A stretch of DNA of 64,000 nt from Armatimonadota bacterium (GTDB taxonomy: Bacteria; Armatimonadota; Fimbriimonadia; Fimbriimonadales; Fimbriimonadaceae), in NCBI GenBank assembly GCA_018268395.1, contig JAFDWQ010000001.1, forward strand, positions 710,644-774,643. Reading direction: 5' to 3'. The notes under the pieces are model-generated. The model did not search any database. It saw nothing but the letters and a program-made list of their open reading frames with translations, and had not been told where the DNA came from. The position numbers and the translations under genes were made by a program. The stretch's first letter is position 1, and each line of letters starts with the position of its first letter. Below are positions 1 through 8,774 of the stretch, in pieces.

Positions 1-9
1 CGTGTTCGG

Positions 10-546
10 ATGACCCCGGCACTGCCTAAACTGGGCTTAGGTTGGAGGGAGGTCGCCCTCTCGCTGGCGTCGTCGTTCCTCCTGGCAACGGGGGCCCTGA
101 TCGGGCGCACTTCGGACCTGGCCCAAACGGCGGAGGCGTACTATTCGCTCGTTCCCGCCGTCCGATGGTTCCGGACGGGCGCGGCTGCCCTCGACGTCGC
201 CGTCCTGGTCACGACCTTGACCGGCATCCTCCTCCCTCGTGTCGCACGAGGGACCGTGAGCATCCTCCTCTTCCTATGCCTCACCGGGATCGTCGCGTGT
301 TGGAGCGAACTCCTGTGGGCGCGGCAGTTCGCGCACAGCCATGTCTTCCTGCTTCGAGAGCTTCCGTTCAAGCCCCTTGCGAACTTCGGCTTGGGCGGTG
401 CGGTCGTGTTCGCCACATACGTCGCGTTAAAGATCCCAAGCGGAAAGCTGCCTCCGTGGCAGACCTTCCTCGTCCAGACGTGCATCGCCGTGTCCAGCGC
501 CGCGTTCCAGTTCCTCGTCTGGGCCGCGGTCGGACCCCGTCCGTAG
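10..546 (+). CDS. hypothetical four-helix membrane protein
   Basis: The 178-residue product has about four hydrophobic segments, near residues 13-31, 58-75, 80-100 and 125-141, plus a further hydrophobic stretch at the C terminus. This looks like a small inner-membrane protein of unknown function. I recognise no family motif. The ATG at 10 is the first in this frame, but the frame is open to the window edge, so the true start could lie outside. The next gene follows on the same strand after 25 bases, so the two are probably co-transcribed. Confidence 0.6.
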   Translation: MTPALPKLGLGWREVALSLASSFLLATGALIGRTSDLAQTAEAYYSLVPAVRWFRTGAAALDVAVLVTTLTGILLPRVARGTVSILLFLCLTGIVACWSELLWARQFAHSHVFLLRELPFKPLANFGLGGAVVFATYVALKIPSGKLPPWQTFLVQTCIAVSSAAFQFLVWAAVGPRP

Positions 547-571
547 TAGGACCCCATAATCCGGACAGGCG

Positions 572-1012
572 ATGAGCAAGCGGATCTTGGTGCCTCTGGC
601 GTTCCTCTTTTTCCTTGGATTTCCCGCCGTAGGGTTGGTCTGGGTCTGGAACGACGCCCACGCCCGCTTGCGCCGTTCGGCCGAACCCGAGGCCCGGATC
701 CTTGTGGAGAAGGCCCTGCAGGCCACGAAGGTCGAAGACTTCGACGTCCTCTCGACGAACGTCTACATCAAGTCCGGGGGCCCGGCGGCCGTCCTCAAGG
801 CCCGGGCCGAGCACGGCGGCCTGAAGTCGGTGGGGACCTTGAGCTACGTTCGGAGCTATGCCGGATCGCGGAGCGACATGGTCTGGCAGTTCGTGGAGTT
901 CAAAGGCCCGGTCACGTTCGATAAGGGCGGCGAAGTCCAAGTCCGCGCGACATTGGGCAGGCACTCGATCAACGTCGTCTGGCTGCTCGACAAACTCGAG
1001 ATCGACCGCTGA
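572..1012 (+). CDS. hypothetical membrane-anchored protein
   Basis: The 146-residue product begins with one strongly hydrophobic segment at residues 5-25 (rich in Leu, Phe and Val). A soluble, mixed-charge domain follows. The N-terminus fits an uncleaved signal anchor, with the rest outside the membrane. The C-terminal part has the feel of a small NTF2-like or DUF4864-like fold, but no motif settles it. It lies 25 bases after the preceding membrane gene and converges on the glycosidase gene with only three bases between the stops. Confidence 0.6.
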   Translation: MSKRILVPLAFLFFLGFPAVGLVWVWNDAHARLRRSAEPEARILVEKALQATKVEDFDVLSTNVYIKSGGPAAVLKARAEHGGLKSVGTLSYVRSYAGSRSDMVWQFVEFKGPVTFDKGGEVQVRATLGRHSINVVWLLDKLEIDR

Positions 1013-1015
1013 CGC

Positions 1016-2506
1016 CTAGTCCCTGCCCCATTTGTTGACCGCCCACCAGCACGCCTGGTCGTGGGGGACGAACATCGGGTCGGTCAGGACGTCGAACGCA
1101 GGGAGGTAACCCAGTTCGCCCCGCCCGTACGACTGGATGCGGCGGATGACCCGCTCGACGTGTTCCCGGGCGACCTTCGTCCGCTCGACGTCGGCAAGGC
1201 TCCCTCCGATCCGGTCGAAGGACCGTCGGGCGACCCGCTCCAAGTTGTCGAACACGTGCCTTGCCGGAGCGAGCGCTTTCACCGCCCTCTCGGGTTCGCC
1301 TTTGGCATACCACTCGTGGGCCTCCTCGGCGATCTGAACGAACTCGACGGCCGAACGGACGAACGTGGAAACACCCTTGCACCCTTCGTCCCGCACCGAC
1401 CGGGCCGCCCTCTCGCAGACCTCGATGGCTTGAGGGCCCGCCTCGCCGGCGAACTCTTCGCGGTGGTGGCGCCATGCCAGGAACGGGTTCCCATAAAGGA
1501 GGAGCCGGCACTTCAGTCGGTTGCGGTGCCCGTCATGGCCAAAGACGCCCCCGAGTCCGGCTAGACCGTAAGACATCTCTCGGGCCCACTCCTCAGCCTC
1601 ACCGTAGCCTTCGACGAGTCCCGGCGCCCCGTCGGGGTCGTCCATGATCCTCCTCGCGGCCCGGACTGCAGGCAAGACGGTGTCATAGGCGCCGAAAAGC
1701 CCGCATTCCCAAGTCGTCAGGCACGTGCCTTCGAGGTGCATCTCCTTGGCGTCACGGCTGACCTGGCGGACGTTGGCGTCGCTCGGGCCGAGGTGCATCC
1801 ACGCTGCGTCGTAGACGTGGACGGTCGGGCATCCGACGACCCCGTGACCCGCTTGCGCGAGTTTCGGCGAGCTCTCTTCAAGGCCCCCGAAATATTGCCA
1901 GTCGAAGATCAGGCACTCGCGCGGCAGAGCGTCCAAGACGTCAGTGTGCTGGAGGAGCATGTCGCCCCAAAGGCCCGGCCGCCGTCCCTTCGCGACGCAC
2001 GATTCGGCCATAGCGGAAAAATGCTCGGCATAGATCTCGGATTTCGTCGATCTCGAACACCGCGCGCATTGGGCCAACTCCCATGTCTCGTCACCGCCGA
2101 TATGGACCAACTCGGAGTCAAAAACGGAAACGACGTCGTCCAAGAGCCGGGTGCAGAACGCCACGAACTCATCGTTCTTGGCACAGCCCTGCATGCCTCC
2201 GAAGGGCGTTTCACGGAACTGCGACCCGTACTCCGTGTTCAAGAAGCCCTCCATATGGCCCAGGAGGTTGACGAACGGGACGAGGGTCAGGCTAGGAAAC
2301 TCGTCTCTCAGTCTCGACACGGTTTCCGGAGTCAGGGACCAGACGCCGTGCGCCCACGGGGCGGACGGGAAGGCGAACCGGTGTTCCAGGTAGAGGCCGA
2401 GCGTGTCGTACCCGGCGTCGAGGCTGAAAGCGGCGAACTGGAACATCGCGTCGACGGTCGCGCACTGCTCCCGTGCGAGGTCGAGCGTCCACATTCTCAG
2501 GGCCAT
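1016..2506 (-). CDS. glycoside hydrolase family 20-like beta-N-acetylhexosaminidase
   Basis: The 496-residue product carries the motif HIGGDETW near residue 138. This matches the GH20 catalytic signature H-x-G-G-D-E, in which Asp and Glu support substrate-assisted cleavage of terminal N-acetylhexosamines. Other barrel-like parts are seen before it (PFVNLLGHMEGF) and after it (GLWGDMLLQHTDVLD). The protein starts directly with the barrel and lacks the usual N-terminal GH20b domain. No clear signal peptide is present, so it may act in the cytoplasm. The frame opens upstream at a TTG, but I chose the ATG at 2506 because a GGAG lies a suitable distance ahead of it. The C-terminal 150 residues are helical and unassigned. 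Confidence 0.8.
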   Translation of the reverse strand: MALRMWTLDLAREQCATVDAMFQFAAFSLDAGYDTLGLYLEHRFAFPSAPWAHGVWSLTPETVSRLRDEFPSLTLVPFVNLLGHMEGFLNTEYGSQFRETPFGGMQGCAKNDEFVAFCTRLLDDVVSVFDSELVHIGGDETWELAQCARCSRSTKSEIYAEHFSAMAESCVAKGRRPGLWGDMLLQHTDVLDALPRECLIFDWQYFGGLEESSPKLAQAGHGVVGCPTVHVYDAAWMHLGPSDANVRQVSRDAKEMHLEGTCLTTWECGLFGAYDTVLPAVRAARRIMDDPDGAPGLVEGYGEAEEWAREMSYGLAGLGGVFGHDGHRNRLKCRLLLYGNPFLAWRHHREEFAGEAGPQAIEVCERAARSVRDEGCKGVSTFVRSAVEFVQIAEEAHEWYAKGEPERAVKALAPARHVFDNLERVARRSFDRIGGSLADVERTKVAREHVERVIRRIQSYGRGELGYLPAFDVLTDPMFVPHDQACWWAVNKWGRD

Positions 2507-2534
2507 GGCCCCAGTATCTCCACAGCGACGACGC

Positions 2535-2567
2535 AAAAAGGGGCCCGTCCTTCGAAGATTCTGCCCC
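2535..2567 (-). terminator. weak intrinsic-terminator-like hairpin
   Basis: Read leftward, GGGGC pairs with GCCCC around an 18-base loop that contains the palindrome CTTCGAAG. Five T residues follow directly. The stem is short, so this could be a terminator for hemW or for a leftward small transcript, or an attenuator 30 bases ahead of the GH20 start. Confidence 0.3.
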
Positions 2568-2636
2568 GAACAGGCCCTATTGCTGGGGTGTTGCTTGCTT
2601 TTTCTTATCCGCTAATGGCTGTCATCGACTCATCTT

Positions 2637-2646
2637 GTGCTATGAT
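2637..2646 (+). promoter_or_regulatory. extended -10 promoter candidate
   Basis: TGC followed by TATGAT gives an extended -10 element in an AT-rich island. No convincing -35 box is present at the right spacing. The predicted start near 2653 lies just before the GGGGCC hairpin and 37 bases upstream of the small ORF at 2690. Confidence 0.35.
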
Positions 2647-2689
2647 TTAAGAAATGGGGCCTTTGCAGGCCCCTGAGAAGGACAGACTC

Positions 2690-2752
2690 ATGCTGGGTTC
2701 TCTTTACTCTTGCGAGTGCGATCGGCCCGATAACTTTGACGAACGGCCCTAA
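2690..2752 (+). CDS. possible 20-residue small ORF
   Basis: ATG at 2690 is preceded by AAGGA at 7-8 bases, a good ribosome binding site, and lies downstream of the extended -10 element. The reading (MLGSLYSCECDRPDNFDERP) ends at TAA. It contains a Cys-Glu-Cys and an acidic tail. No homologue is recognised, and so short a frame could be chance. It could be a leader peptide or a small protein. Confidence 0.25.
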   Translation: MLGSLYSCECDRPDNFDERP

Positions 2753-2890
2753 CCATTGTTCCAAGACTCATGGGACTAAACCACGAAGGTCTTCAAAATG
2801 AGACGTTGGCCCCGATTCGCTGCGGCCATCGGGAACAAGACACGATCGGGCCCAGTCAGAAGCTAGTTTCGCCTCGACGTCCTGTCGGCG

Positions 2891-4015
2891 CTATGCCAGT
2901 TCGACGGAGACGTCCGTGCAGAACAACCGCCCTTGAGGCGTCAAACGGACCGTGCTTCCCGACGTCTCGAGCCACCCCTTCTGCACCAGCCTTTGGCAGG
3001 CCGCCTCGTCGAGGTCTGCCATCCGGGCGTCGATCCCCTCGTTCAACCGGATCCCGAGCATGATGCGTTCAAGGCGCTGGGCGTCGGAGTCCAACGTCTC
3101 CACGTCCGTGTAGCCGGGCGACCCCGATTCCACGGCGGCGGAATACCGCTCGGGATGCTTCACGTTCGTCCTCCTGCGCTTGGCCCCGTCCTCCTCGATC
3201 GCGCAGCCGACGGCTCCGGGCCCGTATCCCAGGTACTCCTCTCCTCGCCAGTAGCACAGGTTGTGTCGGCATTCTTCACCAGGTTTGGCGAAGTTCGAGA
3301 CCTCGTATTGTGCGAGACCCGCCTCGGCACAGGCGTCGATCGCGTCCTGGTACATCCGGACCTGGGCGTCGTCGTCCGGAAGGTCGAGCATGCCCTTCAG
3401 GTGCAGCCGGTAAAACCGCGTGTTCGGCTCGATCGTCAGGCCGTAGAGACTGAGGTGTCCGGGGACAAGACGGATCGCGGTCTGCAGGTTGTGCCGCCAC
3501 GCCGACAGCCGCTGTCCTGGGAGTCCGAACATCAGGTCCAGGTTGATCCGGTCGAACCCCGCGCAACGGGCCATGTCGACCGCCGCACCCGTCTCGGTCG
3601 GGCCGTGGACACGGCCGAGGCGGATCAGGTCGCCCGTATCGAAGCTTTGGGCTCCAAGGCTCAACCGGTTGAAGCCGGCAGCTTTCATCGATCGGAGCTT
3701 GGCCCGATCGACCGTCCCCGGGTTCGCTTCACTCGTTACTTCGCACCCATCGGAAGGCGGATGGGTCTCAAGGACGGCATCTAAGAGCGCGGTCAACGTT
3801 CCGCTGTCCAAGAAAGTGGGCGTTCCACCTCCGAAGAACACGGTTTTGGCCGGACGGCCCTTCCAGGGCGACGTCCGGATCTGGTTCAACATCGCCTGGA
3901 CCGTTCTCGGCACGATGTCGCCGTGCATCGCGTACGAATTGAAGTCGCAATAGCCACACTTGGACGGGCAGAACGGGACGTGGACATAAACGGCGACCGG
4001 CCCGGAGCCGGTCAC
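2891..4015 (-). CDS. hemW: radical SAM heme chaperone HemW (coproporphyrinogen III oxidase-like)
   Basis: The N-terminal motif CPSKCGYCDF supplies the CxxxCxxC cysteines that bind the radical-SAM [4Fe-4S] cluster, with the extra C-x-F typical of HemW and HemN. It is followed by the glycine motif FFGGGTPTFL and a GLPGQ segment. The length of 374 residues fits HemW. This family binds heme and delivers it in the cytoplasm; it is not a true coproporphyrinogen dehydrogenase. The frame extends to a GTG at 4099, but the GTG at 4015 gives the family-typical N-terminus (TGSGPVAVYVHVPF). It also overlaps the stop of the preceding small ORF as GTGA, which implies translational coupling. It is third in an argS - small ORF - hemW unit. 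Confidence 0.85.
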   Translation of the reverse strand: MTGSGPVAVYVHVPFCPSKCGYCDFNSYAMHGDIVPRTVQAMLNQIRTSPWKGRPAKTVFFGGGTPTFLDSGTLTALLDAVLETHPPSDGCEVTSEANPGTVDRAKLRSMKAAGFNRLSLGAQSFDTGDLIRLGRVHGPTETGAAVDMARCAGFDRINLDLMFGLPGQRLSAWRHNLQTAIRLVPGHLSLYGLTIEPNTRFYRLHLKGMLDLPDDDAQVRMYQDAIDACAEAGLAQYEVSNFAKPGEECRHNLCYWRGEEYLGYGPGAVGCAIEEDGAKRRRTNVKHPERYSAAVESGSPGYTDVETLDSDAQRLERIMLGIRLNEGIDARMADLDEAACQRLVQKGWLETSGSTVRLTPQGRLFCTDVSVELA

Positions 4016-4185
4016 GGTTTCCGGCCCGTCAGAGCGAACCCCAGGCCCGCCAGCATGCCTCCGATCACCGGCACCGCCGGTTGTCGGCACGACAGTCACC
4101 CGGACCTCATGGCACGCATCGCTCCGGCATAAGCGCCACCAAGGGCGCCTCCGAGAACGATCGCGAGCACCGCTTTCCCGATCAT
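4012..4185 (-). pseudogene. small two-helix membrane ORF interrupted by an in-frame UGA
   Basis: ATG at 4185 begins 29 codons (MIGKAVLAIVLGGALGGAY and so on) that form one glycine-zipper-like membrane helix, ended by TGA at 4098-4096. In the same frame, without any shift, the sequence continues for 27 codons with a second glycine-rich helix (VIGGMLAGLGFALTGRKP). It ends at TGA 4014-4012, which overlaps the hemW GTG as GTGA. The two halves together look like one 56-57 residue hairpin membrane protein. It could be a nonsense-mutated gene, a readthrough gene (the first stop reads UGA CUG), two separate peptides, or a base error. It lies 22 bases after argS. Confidence 0.5.
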
Positions 4186-4207
4186 GGCCCTAGAGTGTAT
4201 CGGAGCC

Positions 4208-6196
4208 TCAAGCTTCGACGCGGGCCATCCGTTCCGGTGCCGAAATCCCGAGAAGGTCGAAGGTCGCCTTCAGCGCACTCCGGGTCGCCGCGCAAAGGGC
4301 GAGCCTCCATTCCGAGGTTTCCCGGTCTTCCAGATCGACGACCAGACAGGCCTCATAAAAGTGGTGGTACGTCCGGGCGAGCTCGACGGCGTAAGTCGTC
4401 AGCCGGCTCACGGCATAGTCTTCGGCGCAACGGCCTGTCTCGTACGGCAGGTCCGCGATCTTCAGGATCAAGGCGCGTTCCTTCCCGTGCAGCCCTTTGT
4501 CTGCGGGCAAGACCGGGTCGTCCGGTACTTCGATCCCCGCTTCGCGTCCCCTGTCCATCACGCTACAGATCCGGGCATGGGCGTACTGGACGTAGAAGAC
4601 CGGGTTCTCGTCGCTTTGTCGTTCGGCCAGGTCCAGGTCGAAGTCGAACGTGGTGTCGTGGTGACGCATCAGGTAGAAGAAACGGGCGACGTCGCACCCC
4701 GCGCGCAACTGCTCCGTAGGCACGGCGCCGGGTTTCACTTTCTGCCCGATTTCGGTCATCAGGTCGATCAGGGCGTAAACGTTCCCGTCGCGCTTCCGCA
4801 TGGGTGCGGGGCGACCGTCTTTCATGAACCGGACGAGTTGGAAGATCAGGACCTCCAACCGTCTCCGGCTCTCCGAGAGCGCCGACCGACAGGCGTCCCG
4901 CTCGCCCTCGGACGCGTAGACGACCTGCTCCCAGTCCGAAAGCGGGGTCCCGACGGAGACGTCCCCTCGGGGCCGCTCTTCGGACAAGACGGCCGCGACG
5001 ACGGCGTGGAGCCGGCCGATGTAGCCATGGTGGTCGGGCCCAAGGACCGTGATCAAGCGGTCGGCGTCCACCGGACGGTTGAACTTGTCGGCGTGATATG
5101 CGACGTCACTGGCAATGTAAGTGAGCCTTCCGTCCCGGCGGCGAAGGACGCGGTCCATATCGTCGCCGAACTTCGTGCTCCTTAACCAAAGGGTCGAACA
5201 CTGGGCGTCTTCGGGACTTCCCGGCTGTCCTTCCCCCTCGTCTTCGTCTTCGACGCCCGTGCCCTGGGGTTCCCGGACGGCCTCCTCGACCACTCCGCCT
5301 TTGGCCGTCTTAAGCTTGGTCCGAAAGGCGCCTTCATCGGCCACGCCGACCTCGGTCAAAGCCGCCAAGTGCTCTTGGACCTTTCCGGAGTCGTGGAGCG
5401 ACTGCTCCGAGAACCACGTGTCGAACGTGACCCCGAACGCCTCCAGGTCGCTCCTCTGTTTCTGGAGCATGAAGTCCTGGCTCCTGTCTTGGAACCATAC
5501 GACCGATCCGTCGCCTTGAGCGAGCAAGTCCGCGACCTGCTTCGCGACGTCCGCTACGTAGTCGCCTTTGTAGCCCTTCTCGGGAACGGGACGACCTTCG
5601 CAGATCGCCTTGACCGATTCGGCGAACTGGCGCATCTGCTCACTGTTGACGCCGTCGTTGATGTAGTACTCGCGGTGGACCGTGTGGCCGGCCGCGGCGA
5701 GGACGTTGGCCAGGGTCGATCCGAAGGCCGCGCCGCGGCCCGAGCCGATCGTGATCGGACCGTTCGGATTGACCGAAACGAACTCGACGTTGATCCGTTC
5801 GGGACGCGTCCCATTCGGGCGGCCGAAGTGACCGGGGTCGTCCAGGACGCTCCCAGTCGACCGTTCTAACACGTCGGTCAGGACGCGGGCGCAAGCGTCG
5901 GGAGCAAGCCTCAAGTTCACAAACCCGGGCCCGGCCACGTCGACGCTCTCAAAACGCGGGTCGGAGCGGAGGCTTGCGGCCAGGAGCTCTCCTAGGGCCC
6001 GCGGGTTTTGAGGACCGCCCGCCGCGGCGATCGGTTTCGCCGCCGCCATGGCCCAGTTCGTCGCAAAGTCGCCGTGATCCGGATTCTTGGGATCGTCGAC
6101 GGCGACGGGCGGCCCATCGACGGACGGAAGGGCGCCCGAAGCCACTAAAGCCTCGATCGCGGTCTGGATCCAACTCGTTACGTCCGCCCGGAGCAC
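4208..6196 (-). CDS. argS: arginyl-tRNA synthetase
   Basis: This class I synthetase charges tRNA-Arg. The N-terminal region resembles the ArgRS additional domain. The HIGH-type signature appears as NPNGPITIGSGRG, the form common in ArgRS. The KMSKS region is degenerate, near MRKRDGN. The C-terminal helical domain holds the usual DALR-like anticodon-binding pattern (YAVELARTYHHFYEACLV). The 662-residue length is somewhat above the usual 550-600; a charged insert near residues 300-330 (EDEDEGEGQPG) partly explains this. I chose the GTG at 6196 because GGAG lies 12 bases upstream; a longer reading to 6226 is possible. It heads a unit with the small membrane ORF and hemW. Confidence 0.85.
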   Translation of the reverse strand: MLRADVTSWIQTAIEALVASGALPSVDGPPVAVDDPKNPDHGDFATNWAMAAAKPIAAAGGPQNPRALGELLAASLRSDPRFESVDVAGPGFVNLRLAPDACARVLTDVLERSTGSVLDDPGHFGRPNGTRPERINVEFVSVNPNGPITIGSGRGAAFGSTLANVLAAAGHTVHREYYINDGVNSEQMRQFAESVKAICEGRPVPEKGYKGDYVADVAKQVADLLAQGDGSVVWFQDRSQDFMLQKQRSDLEAFGVTFDTWFSEQSLHDSGKVQEHLAALTEVGVADEGAFRTKLKTAKGGVVEEAVREPQGTGVEDEDEGEGQPGSPEDAQCSTLWLRSTKFGDDMDRVLRRRDGRLTYIASDVAYHADKFNRPVDADRLITVLGPDHHGYIGRLHAVVAAVLSEERPRGDVSVGTPLSDWEQVVYASEGERDACRSALSESRRRLEVLIFQLVRFMKDGRPAPMRKRDGNVYALIDLMTEIGQKVKPGAVPTEQLRAGCDVARFFYLMRHHDTTFDFDLDLAERQSDENPVFYVQYAHARICSVMDRGREAGIEVPDDPVLPADKGLHGKERALILKIADLPYETGRCAEDYAVSRLTTYAVELARTYHHFYEACLVVDLEDRETSEWRLALCAATRSALKATFDLLGISAPERMARVEA

Positions 6197-6293
6197 GCGC
6201 CTAGCGTACCGGCAGGCTCCCGCCACGATCCTCCCAGCGGCGGGACCGGAACGGCCGCCCGATCCGCTCCGCCCTTCGTCAACGTCCTATTGG

Positions 6294-6980
6294 ATGATGC
6301 GGTCCCTCCTCGTCGCCCTTCTCGTCATGGCCGTGCCGTTCGCGACGGCTCAGGAGTTTTCCGACAGCGACCGCTACGGGAAGACGTGCCCAGACGTCCT
6401 CGCTATGGGGCACGAAGCCTGGGTGGAGTGGTTCACCGATGCGTCCCGGGGGACGCAGAGCACGGCGGGCATGGCAGCAGCGGAGCGGATCTACTCGGAG
6501 TGCATGAAGGAGCGCACCAAGGTGCGACTGGCAGGAATGCCCGAGGCCGAAACGGAGGCGTTCCGGAGCCTGGAAGCCAGCCTGGAGACGATGCTCAAGG
6601 AATGCGTGACCGCCGGATACGGCTTGACGGGAGGAGGAACGATGTGGATTCCGATGACCGACGCCGCAGGGGTCGGCGTCCAAGAAGCGCTGTGGGACGT
6701 GCTCAACCCGGATCTGATCGTGAAAAAGGTCGCGGAACAAGACGCCGTCTGGAACGAATGGAAGCGTGCCGCGAAATCGGTCAAAAAGAACGCGTCCGAC
6801 ATCGACGGCATGGCCGACATCAGCGGTACCGATTCCAAGAAAGCGCTGGCCAGCCTGGACACGGTCTCCAAGGAGTTCGCTAAGGTCGTCCAGAGCGTCC
6901 TTTCTAAACCCGCGAAGGTCAAGAAGCGCGTGTTCTACCAGTGCCGGCGGATGTTGGAGATGGTCTCACTGAGCGGCTAA
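6294..6980 (+). CDS. hypothetical secreted protein
   Basis: Paired ATG codons at 6294 and 6297 start a clear signal peptide (MRSLLVALLVMAVPFATAQ) with probable cleavage after Ala-Gln near residue 20. The mature part of about 208 residues is helical and polar with several Cys (near residues 30, 65, 100 and 215), which might form disulfides in the periplasm. The C-terminal half is Lys-rich. I recognise no family. It stands alone between divergent argS and a convergent glycosyltransferase, whose stop it overlaps by 15 bases. Confidence 0.65.
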   Translation: MMRSLLVALLVMAVPFATAQEFSDSDRYGKTCPDVLAMGHEAWVEWFTDASRGTQSTAGMAAAERIYSECMKERTKVRLAGMPEAETEAFRSLEASLETMLKECVTAGYGLTGGGTMWIPMTDAAGVGVQEALWDVLNPDLIVKKVAEQDAVWNEWKRAAKSVKKNASDIDGMADISGTDSKKALASLDTVSKEFAKVVQSVLSKPAKVKKRVFYQCRRMLEMVSLSG

Positions 6981-8774
6981 GACCGACTTGCCTCTGACGA
7001 ACTCATTGACGGCGTTCATCCAGCCTGAGGCGAACCCGTCAGGGTCGCACAAGGGAGAACCGACGAACGCCTGGATCCTCGCAGCCCTCTCATCGACAAG
7101 GGCTCCGGCCCGGTCCGATAACGACCGCGCCGTCGCGACATAGTCGTCCCCGTCGCGGCACACGAGGTCGTCGAACCCGCACGCGTGAAGAAGGCTGGCC
7201 GACATGCGCGACGAATACGAACGTCCGGTCAAGGTCACCACGGGGACACCCACCGACAGGCAGTCGATCGTCGTCGTCGCTCCACTGTACGGGTAGGTGT
7301 CGAGAGCGACGTGGACGCTTGCGACGACCTCACGGTGCATCTTCGCTTCGACGTACGGCAGGAAACGGACGCGTTCCGGAGCGACTCCCCGGTCCTCGAG
7401 CCGCCCTCGGATCTGAGACTGCACCCAGGTGTCGCCGGAATAGTGGTACTTGAAGAGGACGTTCGAATCCGGCACGGCCTTCAGGACTTCGGCCCACAGA
7501 CGGTAGCACTCCTCCGAAAACTTCGAAGGGTTGTTGAACACGCCGAAAACGACGCCTTCGGCCTTCGGGACGGTCGCCGGATACGGAGCTTCATCGAGGC
7601 AGAGGAAGCTATGGGGCAGCCGGATCAGGGATTCAGAGTATTGGGTCTCCGTTCCGGTAGGCGCCAGGACGTCGTCGACGATGATCCCGTCCATTTGAGG
7701 CAGCCCGGTGGTGCCGGGGTACCCGAGCCAAGTCAGTTGGACCGGAGCTGGCGCCAAAGCGAACACGTCGAGGCGATTGTCCCCCGTATGGCCGCTGAGG
7801 TCGACGAGCACGTCGATCCTGTCCATTAAGATCCTCTCTGCGATGTCTTCGGCGCGCCAACGTGCGACGCCCCTCCAACCCTGGAACGACGGCTTCAGAC
7901 ACTCGGAGAAGGCGTCCTCTCGGCCCGAGGTCATATAGGCGAAGCACTCGACGGGAAGACGATCGACCAGAGCGATCAAGAACCGTCCGACAGGATGGTT
8001 CCGCAAATCTCCGGACACGAATCCGATCCTCCGGATCTCTTGGAGCCGGCACGGCAAGGGAGGCGCGTCCGACACGGCATAGCGCTCGGCCCATCTTTCG
8101 GCGAGTTGGCGGGCTTCGTCGGGTCCGGCGGACAAGGCCGAATGACACCGCATGAGGACGTTGCTCCAGCAACGGTCGCTTCCGGGCCTCAGTTCCATCG
8201 CCCTCTTGCTGGACCGGTATGCGGCCTCCGGGTCCCCACCTGCCGACTGGACGAAGCCCATGCGGTCGTGGCCCGACCAGGACTCCGGATCAAGTGCCAG
8301 GGCCGTCCGGACGGCTTGGCGCGACTCGGAGATCCGTCCCAGTTCGTAAACGGCTTGGCTCAGGTTGCACAGGGCGTCCACATACGTCGGTTCGATCCGA
8401 AGGGCTTCGGAGAAGGCATCTTCCGCCTTTCGGAACTCACCCTTATCCATCCAAGCGGCTCCCAAGTTGTTGTGCGCCTTGGCGTTCGTCGGATCGAGCC
8501 GGACCGCCTCTTCTGCCGAACCCAGGGCCATTCCGACCTGCCCCGAACTCCTGAGCGCCGCCGCAAAGTTGCTCCAAGCTTCGGAGTTGTCGGGTTGGGA
8601 TTTCAAGACCTGTTCTAAGGCGAACGCGGCCTCGTCGGCGCGGCCCAAGGCGATGTACGACAATCCGAGAAGGTGGCGCGCTTCAGGGTCGGCCCCGGCT
8701 AGCGGAGCCAGAATCTCGACGGCTCGGACGTAATCTCCGGACCGGTACGCTTTCAGTCCGTCGTCAAAGGTCAA
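6966..8774 (-). CDS. TPR protein O-GlcNAc transferase-like glycosyltransferase (GT41), copy A
   Basis: Residues 1-200 form about six tetratricopeptide repeats (for example GRADEAAFALEQVLKSQPDN). Residues 240-600 match the GT41/SPINDLY catalytic region. Visible motifs are GFVSGDLRNHPVGRF, where the His aligns with the OGT active-site His; FGVFNNPSKFSE, with the conserved Lys that contacts UDP; and YPYSGATTTIDCLSVGVPVVT, the nucleotide-sugar loop. Family members move a sugar from a nucleotide donor to Ser or Thr of proteins in the cytoplasm. It is the last of three leftward paralogues; its ATG overlaps the stop of copy B as ATGA. The sugar and targets are unknown. Confidence 0.85.
   Translation of the reverse strand: MTFDDGLKAYRSGDYVRAVEILAPLAGADPEARHLLGLSYIALGRADEAAFALEQVLKSQPDNSEAWSNFAAALRSSGQVGMALGSAEEAVRLDPTNAKAHNNLGAAWMDKGEFRKAEDAFSEALRIEPTYVDALCNLSQAVYELGRISESRQAVRTALALDPESWSGHDRMGFVQSAGGDPEAAYRSSKRAMELRPGSDRCWSNVLMRCHSALSAGPDEARQLAERWAERYAVSDAPPLPCRLQEIRRIGFVSGDLRNHPVGRFLIALVDRLPVECFAYMTSGREDAFSECLKPSFQGWRGVARWRAEDIAERILMDRIDVLVDLSGHTGDNRLDVFALAPAPVQLTWLGYPGTTGLPQMDGIIVDDVLAPTGTETQYSESLIRLPHSFLCLDEAPYPATVPKAEGVVFGVFNNPSKFSEECYRLWAEVLKAVPDSNVLFKYHYSGDTWVQSQIRGRLEDRGVAPERVRFLPYVEAKMHREVVASVHVALDTYPYSGATTTIDCLSVGVPVVTLTGRSYSSRMSASLLHACGFDDLVCRDGDDYVATARSLSDRAGALVDERAARIQAFVGSPLCDPDGFASGWMNAVNEFVRGKSVLAAQ

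Larger units (their letters stand above)
2507..2890. other. gene-poor, AT-richer intergenic region with promoter and hairpin signals
   Basis: This 384-base stretch separates hemW from the GH20 gene and is less GC-rich than its surroundings. It holds a rightward extended -10 box (2637-2646), a GGGGCC/GGCCCC hairpin (2655-2673), a possible 20-codon ORF with a good ribosome site (2690-2752), and an imperfect stem between 2807-2816 and 2845-2854 (nine of ten pairs). A leftward terminator-like hairpin lies at 2535-2567. I find no known RNA family signature. It may encode a small RNA or a leader. Confidence 0.4.

Noticed and set aside
4016-4099. longer hemW start at GTG 4099
   Set aside because: The extra 28 residues are Gly/Arg-rich and unlike HemW. 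They coincide with the second half of the small membrane ORF in another frame.
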